A stretch of 64,000 bases of DNA. Source: Amorphophallus konjac. Its lineage: Eukaryota > Streptophyta > Magnoliopsida > Alismatales > Araceae. The translations under genes and the position numbers were made by a program. The stretch lies in contig CM040126.1 of assembly GCA_022559845.1 (NCBI GenBank), positions 128,182,251 through 128,246,250 on the forward strand. Direction: 5' to 3'. Below the pieces are notes generated by a model. The model saw only the letters and a list, made by a program, of their open reading frames with translations, was not told the origin of the DNA and did no database searches. Shown here piece after piece: positions 18,902 through 30,114 of this stretch. Each line of letters begins with the position of its first letter. Position 1 is the stretch's first letter.

Positions 18902-20017
18902 GTGCCTGAAGAACAGCCAGCTAAAGAGCAAGACAGTACTGATCAAGATCTTGCTGTTTTTGTTAATGAAATTTTAAGAGAAACTGTTGAGCGAAGCTTG
19001 GAAGAGGCTACCAACTTGGTCGTATCTGAAAGTCTTGAGCAGGCCTTAGTTGGCAGCCCTGCAGATCAGGAACTCACAGAAGATAGAGAAAAGGTTCCTG
19101 TCATAGAACTAGATACAGAATCTTCAAGTGAAGAAGAGGAACCTGAAGATATATTCCCTCAGAAAGAAACTCAAGCTGCAGATGAAGTTCAGGTCCCAGC
19201 TGAGAGCAGTCAAATGCCAGTACAAGAGGAAGCAGCTGAGAGAACTGCACCTGACAGTGAATTTTTTGGTACACCTCTAGGTCCACCTAGACTTCTATCT
19301 GCAGAGGCACCCAACATTGAATCTACTCGGGCGCCCAACATTGAAGAGCTTCTCATAAACCTGACTCAGCAGATGCAAAGACAAGACAAGAAATTAGATG
19401 ATCTGCTTACATTTGTCACTCTCAACATTAATCAGGTACATACCAGATTACTGAAGCTTGAGATATCTCTCCTCACTGAATGGAGACGATTCCTTCTAAA
19501 CAAAAGGGCTTCAGATGATGCAAACAAATCCTTGATGGAAGGATTACAGGAGATTTGTTCAAAAATTGCAAAAGCTCTGAGAGAGTCACATGATGTTAGT
19601 ATTTCCTCCTTCAAAATGTCTTCTACCATAATAGATCATTGCTATGAGATCAGAACAGCTTTAGAATTGTTGAAGAAGTCTTCAAGTGCCCTAGGTCCAG
19701 GCATTCAGCAAATCTATGATAAGTTGATCACCTTCTTATCAGAAATGACAACTCTGACTGACAGATATGAAACGGTCAATGTTCGCCAAGAAGACATTAT
19801 TTCTGAAGTGGCAAATGTCAGAAGCACTGTGGCGTATTGGCTTGCTGAACTATCAAATGATTTAAAGGAATTTCAGTCTATCTTGGGTTCAACACCTGGT
19901 CACGCCTCTTCCAGCAGAACTCCACCTCAAGAACATTCTTCTGCTTCTCCAAGGGGGAGACCACCACAAGGCAGGACGCGTGGCCCCTCTAGCAGACAAG
20001 CAAGATACTTTTCTTGA
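18902..20017 (+). CDS. Element B envelope-position ORF, part 2 (coiled coil)
   Basis: 371 codons, entered at a GTG; the same frame is open a little upstream, so it is most likely the C-terminal half of part 1 after a single frame change near 18890. The N-terminus is acidic (DTESSSEEEEPED). Residues about 140-330 are helical with heptad-like hydrophobic spacing (INLTQQMQRQDKKLDDLLTF and LEISLLTEWRRFLLNKR), and the C-terminus is a Pro/Ser/Arg-rich tail (GRPPQGRTRG). Element F has a similar coiled-coil segment at the same place. The helical region suggests self-association or binding to a partner protein; this is inference. Confidence 0.7.
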   Translation: MPEEQPAKEQDSTDQDLAVFVNEILRETVERSLEEATNLVVSESLEQALVGSPADQELTEDREKVPVIELDTESSSEEEEPEDIFPQKETQAADEVQVPAESSQMPVQEEAAERTAPDSEFFGTPLGPPRLLSAEAPNIESTRAPNIEELLINLTQQMQRQDKKLDDLLTFVTLNINQVHTRLLKLEISLLTEWRRFLLNKRASDDANKSLMEGLQEICSKIAKALRESHDVSISSFKMSSTIIDHCYEIRTALELLKKSSSALGPGIQQIYDKLITFLSEMTTLTDRYETVNVRQEDIISEVANVRSTVAYWLAELSNDLKEFQSILGSTPGHASSSRTPPQEHSSASPRGRPPQGRTRGPSSRQARYFS

Positions 20018-20132
20018 AAAGTTGATGCTCTGTATTTTTGTTGCCCTTTTGAGGCCTTCTCCCTCAGACTCTTGGACAAATTAACTTAACTCATATCATT
20101 TGCGTTGTTGCATTCTTCTTGTTTTCACTTTT

Positions 20133-20157
20133 TTTGATGATGTCAAAGGGGGAGAAA
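20133..20157 (+). promoter_or_regulatory. Upstream polypurine-like motif, element B
   Basis: GATGATGTCAAAGGGGGAGA lies about 130 bases before the true polypurine tract. A (4451-4473, minus) and F (about 51118-51141) have the same motif. Multiple polypurine tracts are a known Sirevirus trait. Confidence 0.7.
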
Positions 20158-20250
20158 TCAGGAAAAGAAAAATGTTTAATGTTTGTGTTTGTGATATTCA
20201 TTGCGAATGGCTATCTAGTGTTTTTTCCTTCTCTGCACAGACTCAAGACT

Positions 20251-20329
20251 CATAGTGTTGCCATCCATCAAAAAGGGGGAGATTGTTGAGTCTTGTTGAA
20301 TCTTTACATGTTTTGATGATGACAACATG
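20251..20329 (+). repeat. Inverted repeat spanning the PPT/3' LTR junction of element B
   Basis: Arm 20251-20273 (CATAGTGTTGCCATCCATCA plus AAA) pairs imperfectly with 20311-20329 inside the LTR (TTTTGATGATGACAACATG). The polypurine tract and LTR tip lie between them. Confidence 0.65.
20270..20283 (+). promoter_or_regulatory. Polypurine tract of element B
   Basis: AAAAAGGGGGAGAT directly before the 3' LTR. Confidence 0.92.
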
Positions 20330-22604
20330 ATAAGTCTTAGTGGTCTTCAAAAATTATGTCTATGTGAAAATTTAACAAAAATATTTTTTCTGTGAAAAAA
20401 TGAACAAAGAACATGTTTGTTGAAGAATGAACCTTCATTTTACTTCAGGTATTGTTCAGGGACTGTATTCGTGTTGATTGGCACTTCGTCATGTTTGTAT
20501 ATAACACCTCGTGTTGAACTGTTTGTTTTCGTGTCATTTGATCCTTACTTCGTGTTGTTTTCATCGTCTTCGTATCATTCTCCGTGTAGTGTGTGGTTCT
20601 GTCAGAATTCACTTCGTGTCTGTCTTATGTTGAAACCACACTTCGTGTTGGTTTCTGTTTTGATGAACTTCGAGTCGTTTTCCAGTGAACCCCGTGTTGT
20701 TTTGTCCTCCTGCGTCATCCTTGTTTTCACTCCGTGTCTATTTTCTGTTCTCATCATACTTAGTGTTGTTTTTCATTTCATGTCAACTTCACTTCGTGTG
20801 GTTTTCAACCCGTGTCGATTATCGTTTTGACTTCGTGTTGTTTTCAACCCGTGTCGATTATCGTTTTGACTTCGTGTTGTTTTCAACTCGTGTCGATTAC
20901 TGTTACGACTTCGTGTTGTTTTCAGTATGTGTCAACTCTGTCTTCGTGTCGTTTTTCACCTCGTGTCATGTTACCCCGTGTCAATTACTGTTTCGACTTC
21001 GTATCGTTATCAGTCTGTGTCTCTCTTATGTTGAAATCACACCTCGTGCTGATCACTGTTCTTACTTCGTGTTGTTTCTTTGTATTCTGTCTTCGTGTTG
21101 ATCTTTCGTTATTTAGACTTCGTGTCTTTATCACTTTGATCACACTCCGTGTCGCTTCTCCTCTCATAACTTCGTGTCGTGTTTCTCTACACCTCGTGTC
21201 GTTGTCTCCTTGTGTCTTCACCTCGTGTTTATTTTCGTCTCTTCGTGTCAGGTTTATTCTAGTGCGTACAGGACATCGCAGCACTTCATGTTGCTTCCTG
21301 TTTCACTTTCGTGTCATTTGTTTTGTTGTATCTTCGTGTCGTTTTTATTCTTCCTAGTCCTCGTGTTCTTCTTGTATTGAAACCATACTTAGTGTTGGTT
21401 TCTGTTCTTGTCTTCGTGACTTTGCGTTGTTTGTCTGTCTACCTCGTAAGATTCTCTTTGTAATGTTCATTGTGTCACCACCTTATCTCGTGTCGTTCTC
21501 TGTTTAGTACCTCTTGTCGTGTCCACTAACCTCATGCAGTTCTAGTTATTTATGACACTCAATACTAATGGCTCTTATCTCGTTGCAGGTCCGAGGAAGA
21601 ACATTCACCAATGTCTGGGTGCACATGATCCGATGCTAAAGGAACAAATACAAAGAGGGCACGTGGCAGGAAGGTTCTAGGATCGAGCGTGGGAGGCACA
21701 CGCGTTCAGTGCCCTATTCATTTGCTGCGGCTATAAAGAAAAACCTTTCGCCCACCGATGAAGGTTGATCAGAGCTAAGAAAGAAAAGGCAATGTTACAG
21801 AGAGCTCGATCCAGCAGAAGAAGAAAAAGAAAAGAGAGAGAGGTAGTGCTCGTGTGAAAGAGGAAGAGAGTGTAAGAGAAAGAAAGAGAGATAGAGAGTG
21901 AGTGAGAGAGCTCGTGGAGAAGAAGAAAGAAGTTTACCTGAAGATCTGTCTTCACTGGACCGTGGATCAGATCCAGGCCAGTCAGCTCTGTTAGGAGCCA
22001 AATTGTGCATTTCGTGTTTCAGCTTCTGCTTGCTGAAGTTATTTTCGTTTATTATTTTTTCCTTTGTTTTCTGGTTTGGTGTGCTTTCCGATCCTCTGGT
22101 CTGAGGTCGTGTTCCCTCCGGTCAGGAGGAAGGGAGATCTGATCTCCAGTTGCAAGTAGCTGGGAGCTACTTGTGGGTTCCCTCCGGGTTGGAGGAAGGG
22201 AGACTTCTCTCCGGTTCTGGGCTTGTGGATTCAAGTCCAGAGGTTCCCTCCGGTTTGGAGGAAGAGGGGAGGTTGTTCCCCTGGTCAAGCTGTGTGGCAG
22301 CAACTGTTTGCAGACTGAGTCTGCTTGGTTCTAGCGTTTGCTAGTGAAGCCTCACTCCGTTGGGAGTGAGGGGTGGATGTAGGTCTGAAGGACCGAACCA
22401 CCTAAAATCTATTGAGCAGTGGCTTGATTGTCTGGTTTTCTTCCGCTAGATGCTTGAATAGGTGCGCTCAATGTGATTGTATTTGAGTTGAATAGAATTG
22501 GTTCCATTCTGTTTCCTTATCTAGCATCTGGTTTTAAATTTGGCCATTATTCGTAAAAGGATTCATTCACCCCCCCCTCTGTATCCGGGCCAAGCACCCT
22601 AACA
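20284..22604 (+). repeat. Element B 3' LTR
   Basis: 2321 bp, nearly identical to 11199-13516. It contains the motif array (about 20465-21530), TATA box (21731-21738) and stem-loop array (about 22110-22375). Confidence 0.97.
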
Positions 22605-22609
22605 TATTG
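22605..22609. repeat. Target site duplication of element B, right copy (TATTG)
   Basis: Matches 11194-11198; the A LTR sequence CTAAATGCAAATAACC follows, as at 1926. Confidence 0.97.
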
Positions 22610-24771
22610 CTAAATGCAAATAACCTTGAGCTCAGGCTAACGAATATGATGCAGTGCAGTTAATAGCTCAAGCAAATAGAAGGCATATCATGATAGTACC
22701 ACAATCGATCGCACAAGGGCTCAGAGGATTTTAAGGTGGTTCGGTCCTTCAGACCTACATCCACCCCACACTCAAACCGAGTGTGGCTTCACTAAAGGCT
22801 GGGCAACACAGCTTGCCAGACAATTGCTGATACACAGCTTCCCAGGAGAACAACCTCTCCTCTTCCTCCTACCCGGAGGGAACCTCTAGCGACCTGCAGT
22901 CACTAGAACCCAGAGACTTACGTCTCTCTTCCTCTTTACCAAGAGGGAACCCCACTAGTAGCAACCCTGCTACTAGTGAACCAGAGGTCGAAGACCCCTC
23001 TTCCTCCCAACCCGGAGGGAACCTACAAGCAGCTCACCTACTGCTTGCAAACAGGAGAATGAATCTCCCTTCTCCTGATCTCACAGGAGGACCCCGACCT
23101 CAATCCAGAGGATCGGAAACACAAACAAGGACAGTGGAAGAAAGATAAGAACAATAAACGGAAAAATACGAACGAAGAAAAATCAAATGCCAGAAAATGG
23201 AAACAATGTAGCTCAATACAGAGCAATAGACTTCGGATTTGATCCGCAAGTCAGAACAACTCTTCTGATCACTCTTCTGCTCTCTCTCTCTTTTTCTTTC
23301 TCTGCTATTCTTTCTTCTTTCTTTTCTTCTCCTGGATCGAAGGGCTCTCAATTTTCTTGTTTTTTTCTTCTATGCCTCTCTTCTTCGATCACCTTCATCT
23401 GAGGACGAAGGATTCTATTTATAGCTGAACAGCAGGTGGATAGGGCACAAAATGCGTGTGCCTCCCACGCTCGATCCAGAATCTTCCTGCCACGTGCCTT
23501 TATCAGATTGGTTCCTCTTGTCTCGGATCACGTGCAGCCCTGGAGTGTGGAATGTTCTTCCTCGGACCTGTAATGAGAGTAAGTCCTTTAATACGCTGCA
23601 TGGCCATTAAAACCAAAACTGCATGAGGTATAGTAACAACACGACGTGACTATTACTCGAGATGACACAAGAACGACACGAGATACTCTGTAACAGGTCA
23701 AATACATAGAAGAAAATGACACGAGATACTCTGTAACAGGTCAGATACACAGAAGAAAATGACACGAGGAGAGGTTATAAGCAAAAGAGACACGAGGTCA
23801 CGAATGCAAAAACAACACGAGGACAACACGGGCTAACGACAGAGACCGACATGAAGACTAAAGCGAGAAACCAACACGAGGACAGAATATAACGAAACGA
23901 CTCGAGGTGAAAACAACACGAGGTGAAGTTTGACATGAAGTAAAAAAAAAAAACAACGACACGAAGTATAGTGGTGACAAACACACACTATATATAGAAA
24001 ACGACACGAAGCCAGTAAGAACAGCACGAGATGAAAACAAGACCGGCTGATAACGACACGAAGTCGAAACAGTAAATAACACGGGATCAGACTGCACGAG
24101 GTAAACTACACGAAGACTTAAGACGACACGAGGTGGCAATAAGGAGAACGACATGAAAACAACATGGACTAGCAACCGAAACCGACACGAAGTCAAACAG
24201 TACAACACGAGGTGTTGTAACCAAGAAGAAGTGCCAATCAACACGAAGACAGTATGCAGAGAAACGACTCGAAGTGAGATGAGAACAGAATGAAACAAAG
24301 AAGACGACATGAGGTCTACAGGAAAACTACTCGAAGTTCATCAGAACTTTTAGAGCAGCTTCAGGAACACGACACGAAGTCATGAGAAGAGAAAACAATC
24401 ACAAAGTGAAACGAACACATGAACTTAGACTGACTTAGAGACTCAGCGAATGGACTCGAAGACAGGAATACAAAGGATGACATGGAACCAACACAGTAAA
24501 CAAATACTGCACGAGGTGAAAGACAACACTCAATCAGACGACAACATGGCTAGCTCGACACGAGGTGAAAACGCGAAGCAAGAACTACATGATGTTTGAG
24601 GAAAACAACACGAAGACAGAACATGAACGAACACACGCAGTGTTACCTCTTAGCAGCTAATTCATATAAGACCATGGATAACTCAAGTGCAGGATATCTG
24701 AAAAATAACAAGAACAATTAACATAGTGTTGCTCATCATCAAAACACTTAGGGAAGACACACAAGCCAACA
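22610..24771 (-). repeat. Element A 5' LTR, outer fragment
   Basis: Continues the LTR of A after the B insertion and matches 1926-4166. It has a copy of the stem-loop array (about 22770-23090), TATA box (23415-23424) and motif array (about 23630-24630). A 76-bp segment present in the left LTR (3623-3704) is missing near 24303-24312, between two copies of the ACGACAC motif. Confidence 0.95.
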
Positions 24772-24776
24772 CTGAC
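24772..24776. repeat. Target site duplication of element A, right copy (CTGAC)
   Basis: Pairs with 1830-1834. Confidence 0.95.
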
Positions 24777-26999
24777 CTGATGAAGTGTTAGTTTTCCTGG
24801 CGCTGGAAGGTGCGGTTCCCAACATGCACGAGGTTCAAGGTCAGGTCGAGCATGGAGATCTCTCGCATTACAGGAGGTATGTTGGTTTCTCCTTGGTTGG
24901 AGATATCACGTTTTTGCTAAGCTCCGTCGTCTTACATCGCGTGTATGGATTGGTTGGCCTTTTGTATGCCATGAAGTCCGTGCGAGATGTGTTTGGTGTT
25001 TTGGCAGTGTGGCTGCCTGTGAGAAGCGATGGCCATTCCCCTGACATGTAAGGGTGCGTTGGCATCATTCCAGATGGATGAGTGCCAGTTGGGCTGTGCT
25101 TGCGAAGACTCTTGGTTGGTTTTGTGATTTCTGATGTGTTATGAATCGGAGCCTGTAGAGTTGTAGAGGATTACCAGATCAAGAGAGAGAATCTATGCTC
25201 TGGGTTCAAGGTAATGGAGATTTCTTCACCCTATTTTTGGTGTTAGCAAGCTGAGTTGAGGATTGTCGGGATGGCGGATCCCGAGTCGTCTGTGATGGCT
25301 ATGCGCGTGGATCAGAGTGCGAAGTAGGAGCCTGGTGGGCCCATAACCCATAGGCCCAGGATCGTAGTGATGGTTTCTACGGGCAGATTCTCGAGGATTT
25401 ATGGAGCATCAGAGGATTGGTTCCTTGATGTGAGATTGTTTCTGGCTGTGTGAGCCATGTCGATTACCGTGCCATTGCCTATGGCATTGTGGTTTGTGGC
25501 ACCGGAAGGATAGAGAGTTGGGGAAATATGATGGCAAGTGTGCCGCATGAGTACCCTATTCCTCTGTTGGAAGTTGTGTCCTCGGGACGGAATTGTGGTC
25601 CTAGAGGAGTGCTTTCTGAGAGATAATTATGGGTCCCAGTTGGTAGCTGTGAGCGGCTGGTGAGGCTAGCCGAGTGGTCAACTGTGGTAATGACTAGAAG
25701 AGGCCCAGTTGAGTCCGAGGGCTTCGGAATGTTGTAGGAAGGACCCAGCTGCGATAGGAATCTGTGATGTTGGAGACCCGTGTGCATGGTCGCGGCGTTG
25801 TTGACCAGGTTACTGTGGTAGCAGATGGCACTTTCCTCTCCTAGAGATGTGTGCCGTGAATTGCTCAGTTTGTGTCCTGCGACTCTGTAGTGAGAGCGGA
25901 GCCGAGGATTGATAGGTGTCCATTTGGAATAATGGAGATGTAGTCTATGATGAGACTTTGTAATGGACGATGCCTATGTATGGAGTCCCTGGAGGGATGC
26001 CGTTGGATGAGAACCTCCATCTTGTGACTAGCATGGGAGGATTTCCCTGTAAGCTTGAGTCTGGTGCTGTTGTGGACCGATGATTGTGGAATCCTATTAT
26101 TTGGTTTTGCCGTGCTCCCCTGAGAGGGTAGAGTTGGCATGGGGATCAAAATCAGATGCGGTGTCCGAGGGAGGCTCGGCTTAAGTTGTAGTAATGGCCA
26201 GTGTGAGAATCAACAGGTGGCCTGTCGAGATTTGGAATGTGCTTATCGGGTTTGGTGAAGGATTAGGAAAGAGGAATTCGAGCCAATGAGAGTTTCCCGT
26301 TGACGAGTAACTGGTGACCGGCGAATGTTCTTTCACAGACAGAAGATGCTGGTTGTTGTGAGTCAAGAATGGCAAGAGCCATGTGCAAGCGAGGCCTTTG
26401 GTGGCCGATTATGAGCTATGCTTTTTCCCGGATTGGATCTGAGTTTTGTTGAAGTTTGTGATCTGGCAGAGCTGATCCCATGCTGTTGTTGGTGTTCGGC
26501 TTTCCAAGTATGAGATAGTTCATGGCGTGGAGCCGACGGATTTATGGTAGTCAGTTGAGCTGACTTTGTGAGCTGGTTAAGGCTCAGTAATGATTGTCCT
26601 TGGTGCAGGGCGTGAGATCAGTCAGCAGGTAGAGAAGCTGGCGTTTGATTGGTCCACCGAGCATGGATTCTGATCGGCGACAGGTTTCGTGACGAGGATT
26701 GCGTCTCCTCGGTGAGCGAGATGGTGGCTGCGATGCCATGGTTGGAATTCTGTTCTGGCTGAGGTAGGGCCAAACTTGTACCTTTTTGTGTGTTATGCTC
26801 GCTCTGAGAATCGGTGTGTATAGGGTTGTGGAGTGAGATGTTTCGATTCTTGGTAATCGTCTGGCTGTGTCCCTTAGGAGAAGTGCTTTCACGAGAGTCG
26901 AGGTTTTTGGCTGGAGCTCTGGGAGCGTTGCGAGCTGGGTGTGTTGTTCTTCCCCTGTGAGTTGTGGTTGACTCACGAGGATGAAATTTTTGCATGGGG
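24777..26999. other. Unidentified degenerate sequence, probably the internal part of old element E
   Basis: About 2.2 kb with frequent stops in all frames. The longest open frames (such as 26584-27012 minus, 142 codons) show no domain I recognise. The right end reads ACGAGGATGAAATTTTT and then a purine run GCATGGGGGGAAG, a layout common at the 3' end of gypsy elements just before the LTR. Across element C the sequence continues as CCTGTAACACCC at 37859. Confidence 0.45.
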
Positions 27000-27004
27000 G
27001 GAAG
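27000..27004. repeat. Target site duplication of element C, left copy (GGAAG)
   Basis: GGAAG is repeated at 37854-37858. Confidence 0.93.
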
Positions 27005-30000
27005 TGTAGCATCCCGAATTTAATCGATTATAAATTATGCAACAATCTGGAATTTTACGTAATATTAAATCAATTTTTCCTCTTAGGTTGAATTTTGACC
27101 AATTTATAAAAATATGAAAAATTCATAATCATGTAGAGGACTGATTTTTTTGTAACTTTGTCTTCTCGATCGACCCTAAAGAAAAATGTACTTAAGCCCG
27201 AAATTAGAGGTTTTGGGTTAACTCAGAGATTTAGATAGAACGATCTTAATCCACCTAATTTGAGCCCAAATCGAGCTCTTACTGGCTCAATCCAGACCCA
27301 ATTAAGAGGCCCAACCGAGAGGCCCGTTTTCCATTCGATTCTTGTGCGAAACCATAACCCTAGTAGCCAAAATTTTGAGGATTGGCTCGTTGAATCCGTC
27401 AATCGCGAATATCGCGCGGAGGAAACTCCACGACTCTTCCCCGTCCATATCACGCCCCAAGATTCGACCCTATCCCTATACGTCAACGCCCAATACTCTT
27501 GAGAACCCCATTTGGCCGTAGCAGCAGCCGGTGCGAGTGATCGAGGTCGTGGTGCGGCGAAGAAGGAGAGTTTTTTATCTGCAGTTCCTATGTCATCGTC
27601 CCTTTTTCTCTCACGTTTAAGGCAGGTTCTTCCAAGCCAAATGCGAATTAACATATACCATCGTGTGCGTCATCGAGTCCTCTTTCTTTTGATACCAAAT
27701 AGCCCAATTTGTATTGAGTATAGTGATCATGATTAGGTTTTAATCAAGACATGTCGAGTTAGGTCTTTCGGTAGTGTTCCCTTCTTTTAGTTGATCTGAG
27801 GTAGGGTTCTTGTAGGCTAAACTTTAATTAAATATATCTATATTGTGCAGTCTTTCATCCTCTTTCCATTGATAGTAAAATGCCCAAATTTTATAAAGTA
27901 TACCGCAGGTTATGATGGCTTTTCTTGAGATCTATCAAGGACCGCCGACGCGGAACCTGACCTTCGGATAGCGGTTCCATAGAAACCAGGACCTAGGAGC
28001 CACGGTCTCTTGACCAACCACGGCAGTCCGGTCAAGGGAAGTTTATATTTTTGGTCAAAAGTGCGTGAATGCGGTCGTTGACTGACCGCTACCATCCAGT
28101 AGTGGTTCTCTCATGACCGCGATCATCGCTCTGATTCCTGTTATAACACTGTGCTTTGCCTGTGCGTTTTCCTACGTAGACAGCATGTTCTAGGGCTAGA
28201 AACACATGTAATAATTAGGGCTTATGAAAGAATCGTTGATTTTAATGTCTATTTGCATCATGATCCCTTGATTATTAATCTTATCTCATGATTTTACCTT
28301 GCAAATTGGTAGATTAAATGCAGCTCAATCTGATCATAACCATGATGGATTTTGCAACATACTTACTGTTCTTACTAGGGTTGTTTGAGGGTCAGGCCAC
28401 TCTGGTGGTAATGACTCACCGCTTATACCCATTTTCTGCATTTTACACCTCTAATCTTGTGATAATCGGGACTCTTTGCCAGATATTCCTTCCGTCGGAC
28501 AAGGACCGTTATTACAAGACCTCCGTAAGTCTCCGCGAGCCTGAGATTCCCACTAGGACGCCGAGCAAGTTTTACCCTGAAAGTCCGCACCGAACGACTC
28601 GACTAGATTACATTTCTAGGCAGTCCATATTTGTGACTATTCTGCTCAGTCTTGATCGAAACGCGGTTCTGAGCGAACCGCTACCATGAGGTAGTGGTCG
28701 AATCCTGACCGCGTTTGGCCACCTGATCTGGCATGTGCACCAGTTTGCCCAGTCGACTTCACCTTGTTTCAAGTCGACTTAACCTGATCAGGTCGACCTA
28801 TGTCCCCTCAATTTACTAAGGTTAGGTAGACTGAACTCTTTTTCAGCCTAGCCATTGCCCCAGGTCAGCTAAGGATTGTGATTTAGTCGACTTAAACCTC
28901 TCTGCTTGCCAGCCTAGAAGCGGTTCCTCCTGAACCACCTCCATTTGAATGCAGTTTCCTTGAGACCACGTTTTCCTTCCCTACTTGTGTGCGTCAGACC
29001 GTTGGTTCTTTGGGTCGACGCCAGCCTGAAAGCGATTCTATCTTAACCACGTTATCATTGTAGCGACTCGATAATGACCATGACTTGTCCCTGAACCCAT
29101 TTTTCGTGATTCTTGTGTGTTGTAGTAGCTTGGTAGCCTTTCGGTTACTACCCAATCCTGGTCATGATTTCCTTTAGTGAATCTTGGCTTCCAAATTCAT
29201 ATTCTTATGACTTCCATTCGAATTTCCTATTGATTGGAGTGCTCTTGTTCTTAAAAGCTTGGCTACTTAAGCTTAACCTTGGAAATCTTGGCAGGAATAT
29301 AAGAATGTCTAGATGTTACTTGGGATCGTCGATTCACCACTCAATGCCAACGCATCATTAAGGGCCCGATCTGGTCCTGGGAGGAGCACCCGAAAGTACT
29401 GTCCCGGGGAGTTTGTAATGACAAGGTGTGGCATTGCACCGAGTACTTGCTAGCGTGTTGTCTATGACGTTCTCTCTTACACATTTACAAATCTACATGA
29501 CTTGTTATACTTGCGTGCTTGATACGTCCAACTCCTGAAATACTGTTATACACTGATTATCACTTGTTATTCCTTGCATTTCGTATCCTTCTCCTGTGGT
29601 TATAGTTTATTGTGATCCACATTTATTTATTTTACTCGAGGTGTTATAGCATGACATTATTAAACTAGCTAACAACTTATACATTGCTTGTTATAGAACC
29701 TACTAAGCGTTCGCTCACCCAATTTTTCTAACCCTTTCAGGTAGCTCTATTGAGGATACGTAAACTGATGGGGATGGGCACGAGTGAAGCTTGGAGCGAA
29801 CCAGTCCAGATGTCGTGTCATGTTATGGTCATAGTCTAGATCGTGTCAGTTAGGTAGTTGAGTCAATTTTATGAATTGTAGTTCTTTTAGTTTACTTAAG
29901 TTGAGTCATTGTAAGGTTGCTTAGCCAAGTCCACAAGATGTTGTAATGAGATATTTCTCTTTTGATTAATAAAATAGAGTTATTTGCTTGTAATTGTGGC

Positions 30001-30095
30001 AATTTTGATGGTTGATCTCTTGTGGCAATTTGTGCTCTGATTGACATGATTGATTATAACTATCGCGTTCTGATTTTTCGCATCGGGGCGTGATA
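27005..30095 (+). repeat. Element C 5' LTR
   Basis: 3091 bp, ending TGATA where the 3' LTR has TGACA. It contains an AACCCTA-type stretch in its leader (about 27350) and clusters of short GCGGTT...AACCGC inverted repeats. Confidence 0.95.
28663..28713 (+). repeat. Short stem-loops in element C 5' LTR
   Basis: GCGGTTC with GAACCGC (28663-28681, 7 bp perfect) overlaps or adjoins ACCGCTACC/GGTAGTGGT and GGTCG/TGACC arms. In the 3' LTR the same place has a perfect 9-bp stem (36435-36456). Related units lie near 27955-28110 and 28920-29080. Confidence 0.6.
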
Positions 30096-30101
30096 GTTTT
30101 G

Positions 30102-30114
30102 TGGTATCAGAGCC
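30102..30114 (+). promoter_or_regulatory. Primer binding site of element C
   Basis: TGGTATCAGAGCC shortly after the 5' LTR, complementary to initiator tRNA-Met. Confidence 0.93.

Larger units (their letters stand above)
11199..22604 (+). mobile_element. Element B: pol-less, Sirevirus-like retrotransposon inserted in the 5' LTR of A
   Basis: Two nearly identical LTRs (11199-13516 and 20284-22604, starting TGTTGAG and ending CTAACA), TSD TATTG, a perfect Met-type primer site and a polypurine tract define a complete element. Between them are a gag-like gene, an array of five zinc knuckles, about 1.8 kb of non-coding DNA and two ORFs in the envelope position. There is no protease, integrase, RT or RNase H sequence, so it would need enzymes in trans. 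Having landed in A it is younger than A. Confidence 0.95.
1835..24771 (-). mobile_element. Element A: Sirevirus-like Ty1/copia retrotransposon, host of nested element B
   Basis: A minus-strand LTR retrotransposon with long terminal repeats (2332 bp on the left), TG...CA ends, a 5-bp duplication, a Met-type primer site, gag and pol in copia order (PR-IN-RT-RNase H), and a 3' polypurine tract. Long LTRs, a long gag with a coiled coil, and repeated polypurine-like blocks before the 3' LTR fit the Sirevirus lineage. Its 5' LTR is split by element B (11199-22604). The LTR copies differ at only a handful of positions apart from one 76-bp deletion, so insertion was recent. It cannot encode its enzymes as it stands because pol has several frameshifts. 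Confidence 0.95.

Noticed and set aside
17715..20017. A true viral envelope gene
   Set aside because: No signal peptide, transmembrane span, fusion motif or cleavage site is visible. Only the position and coiled coil recall reported 'env-like' ORFs.
26584..27012. 142-codon minus-strand ORF as a host gene
   Set aside because: There is no recognisable domain, an overlapping ORF of similar length lies in another frame, and the sequence runs into the 5' end of the element C LTR.
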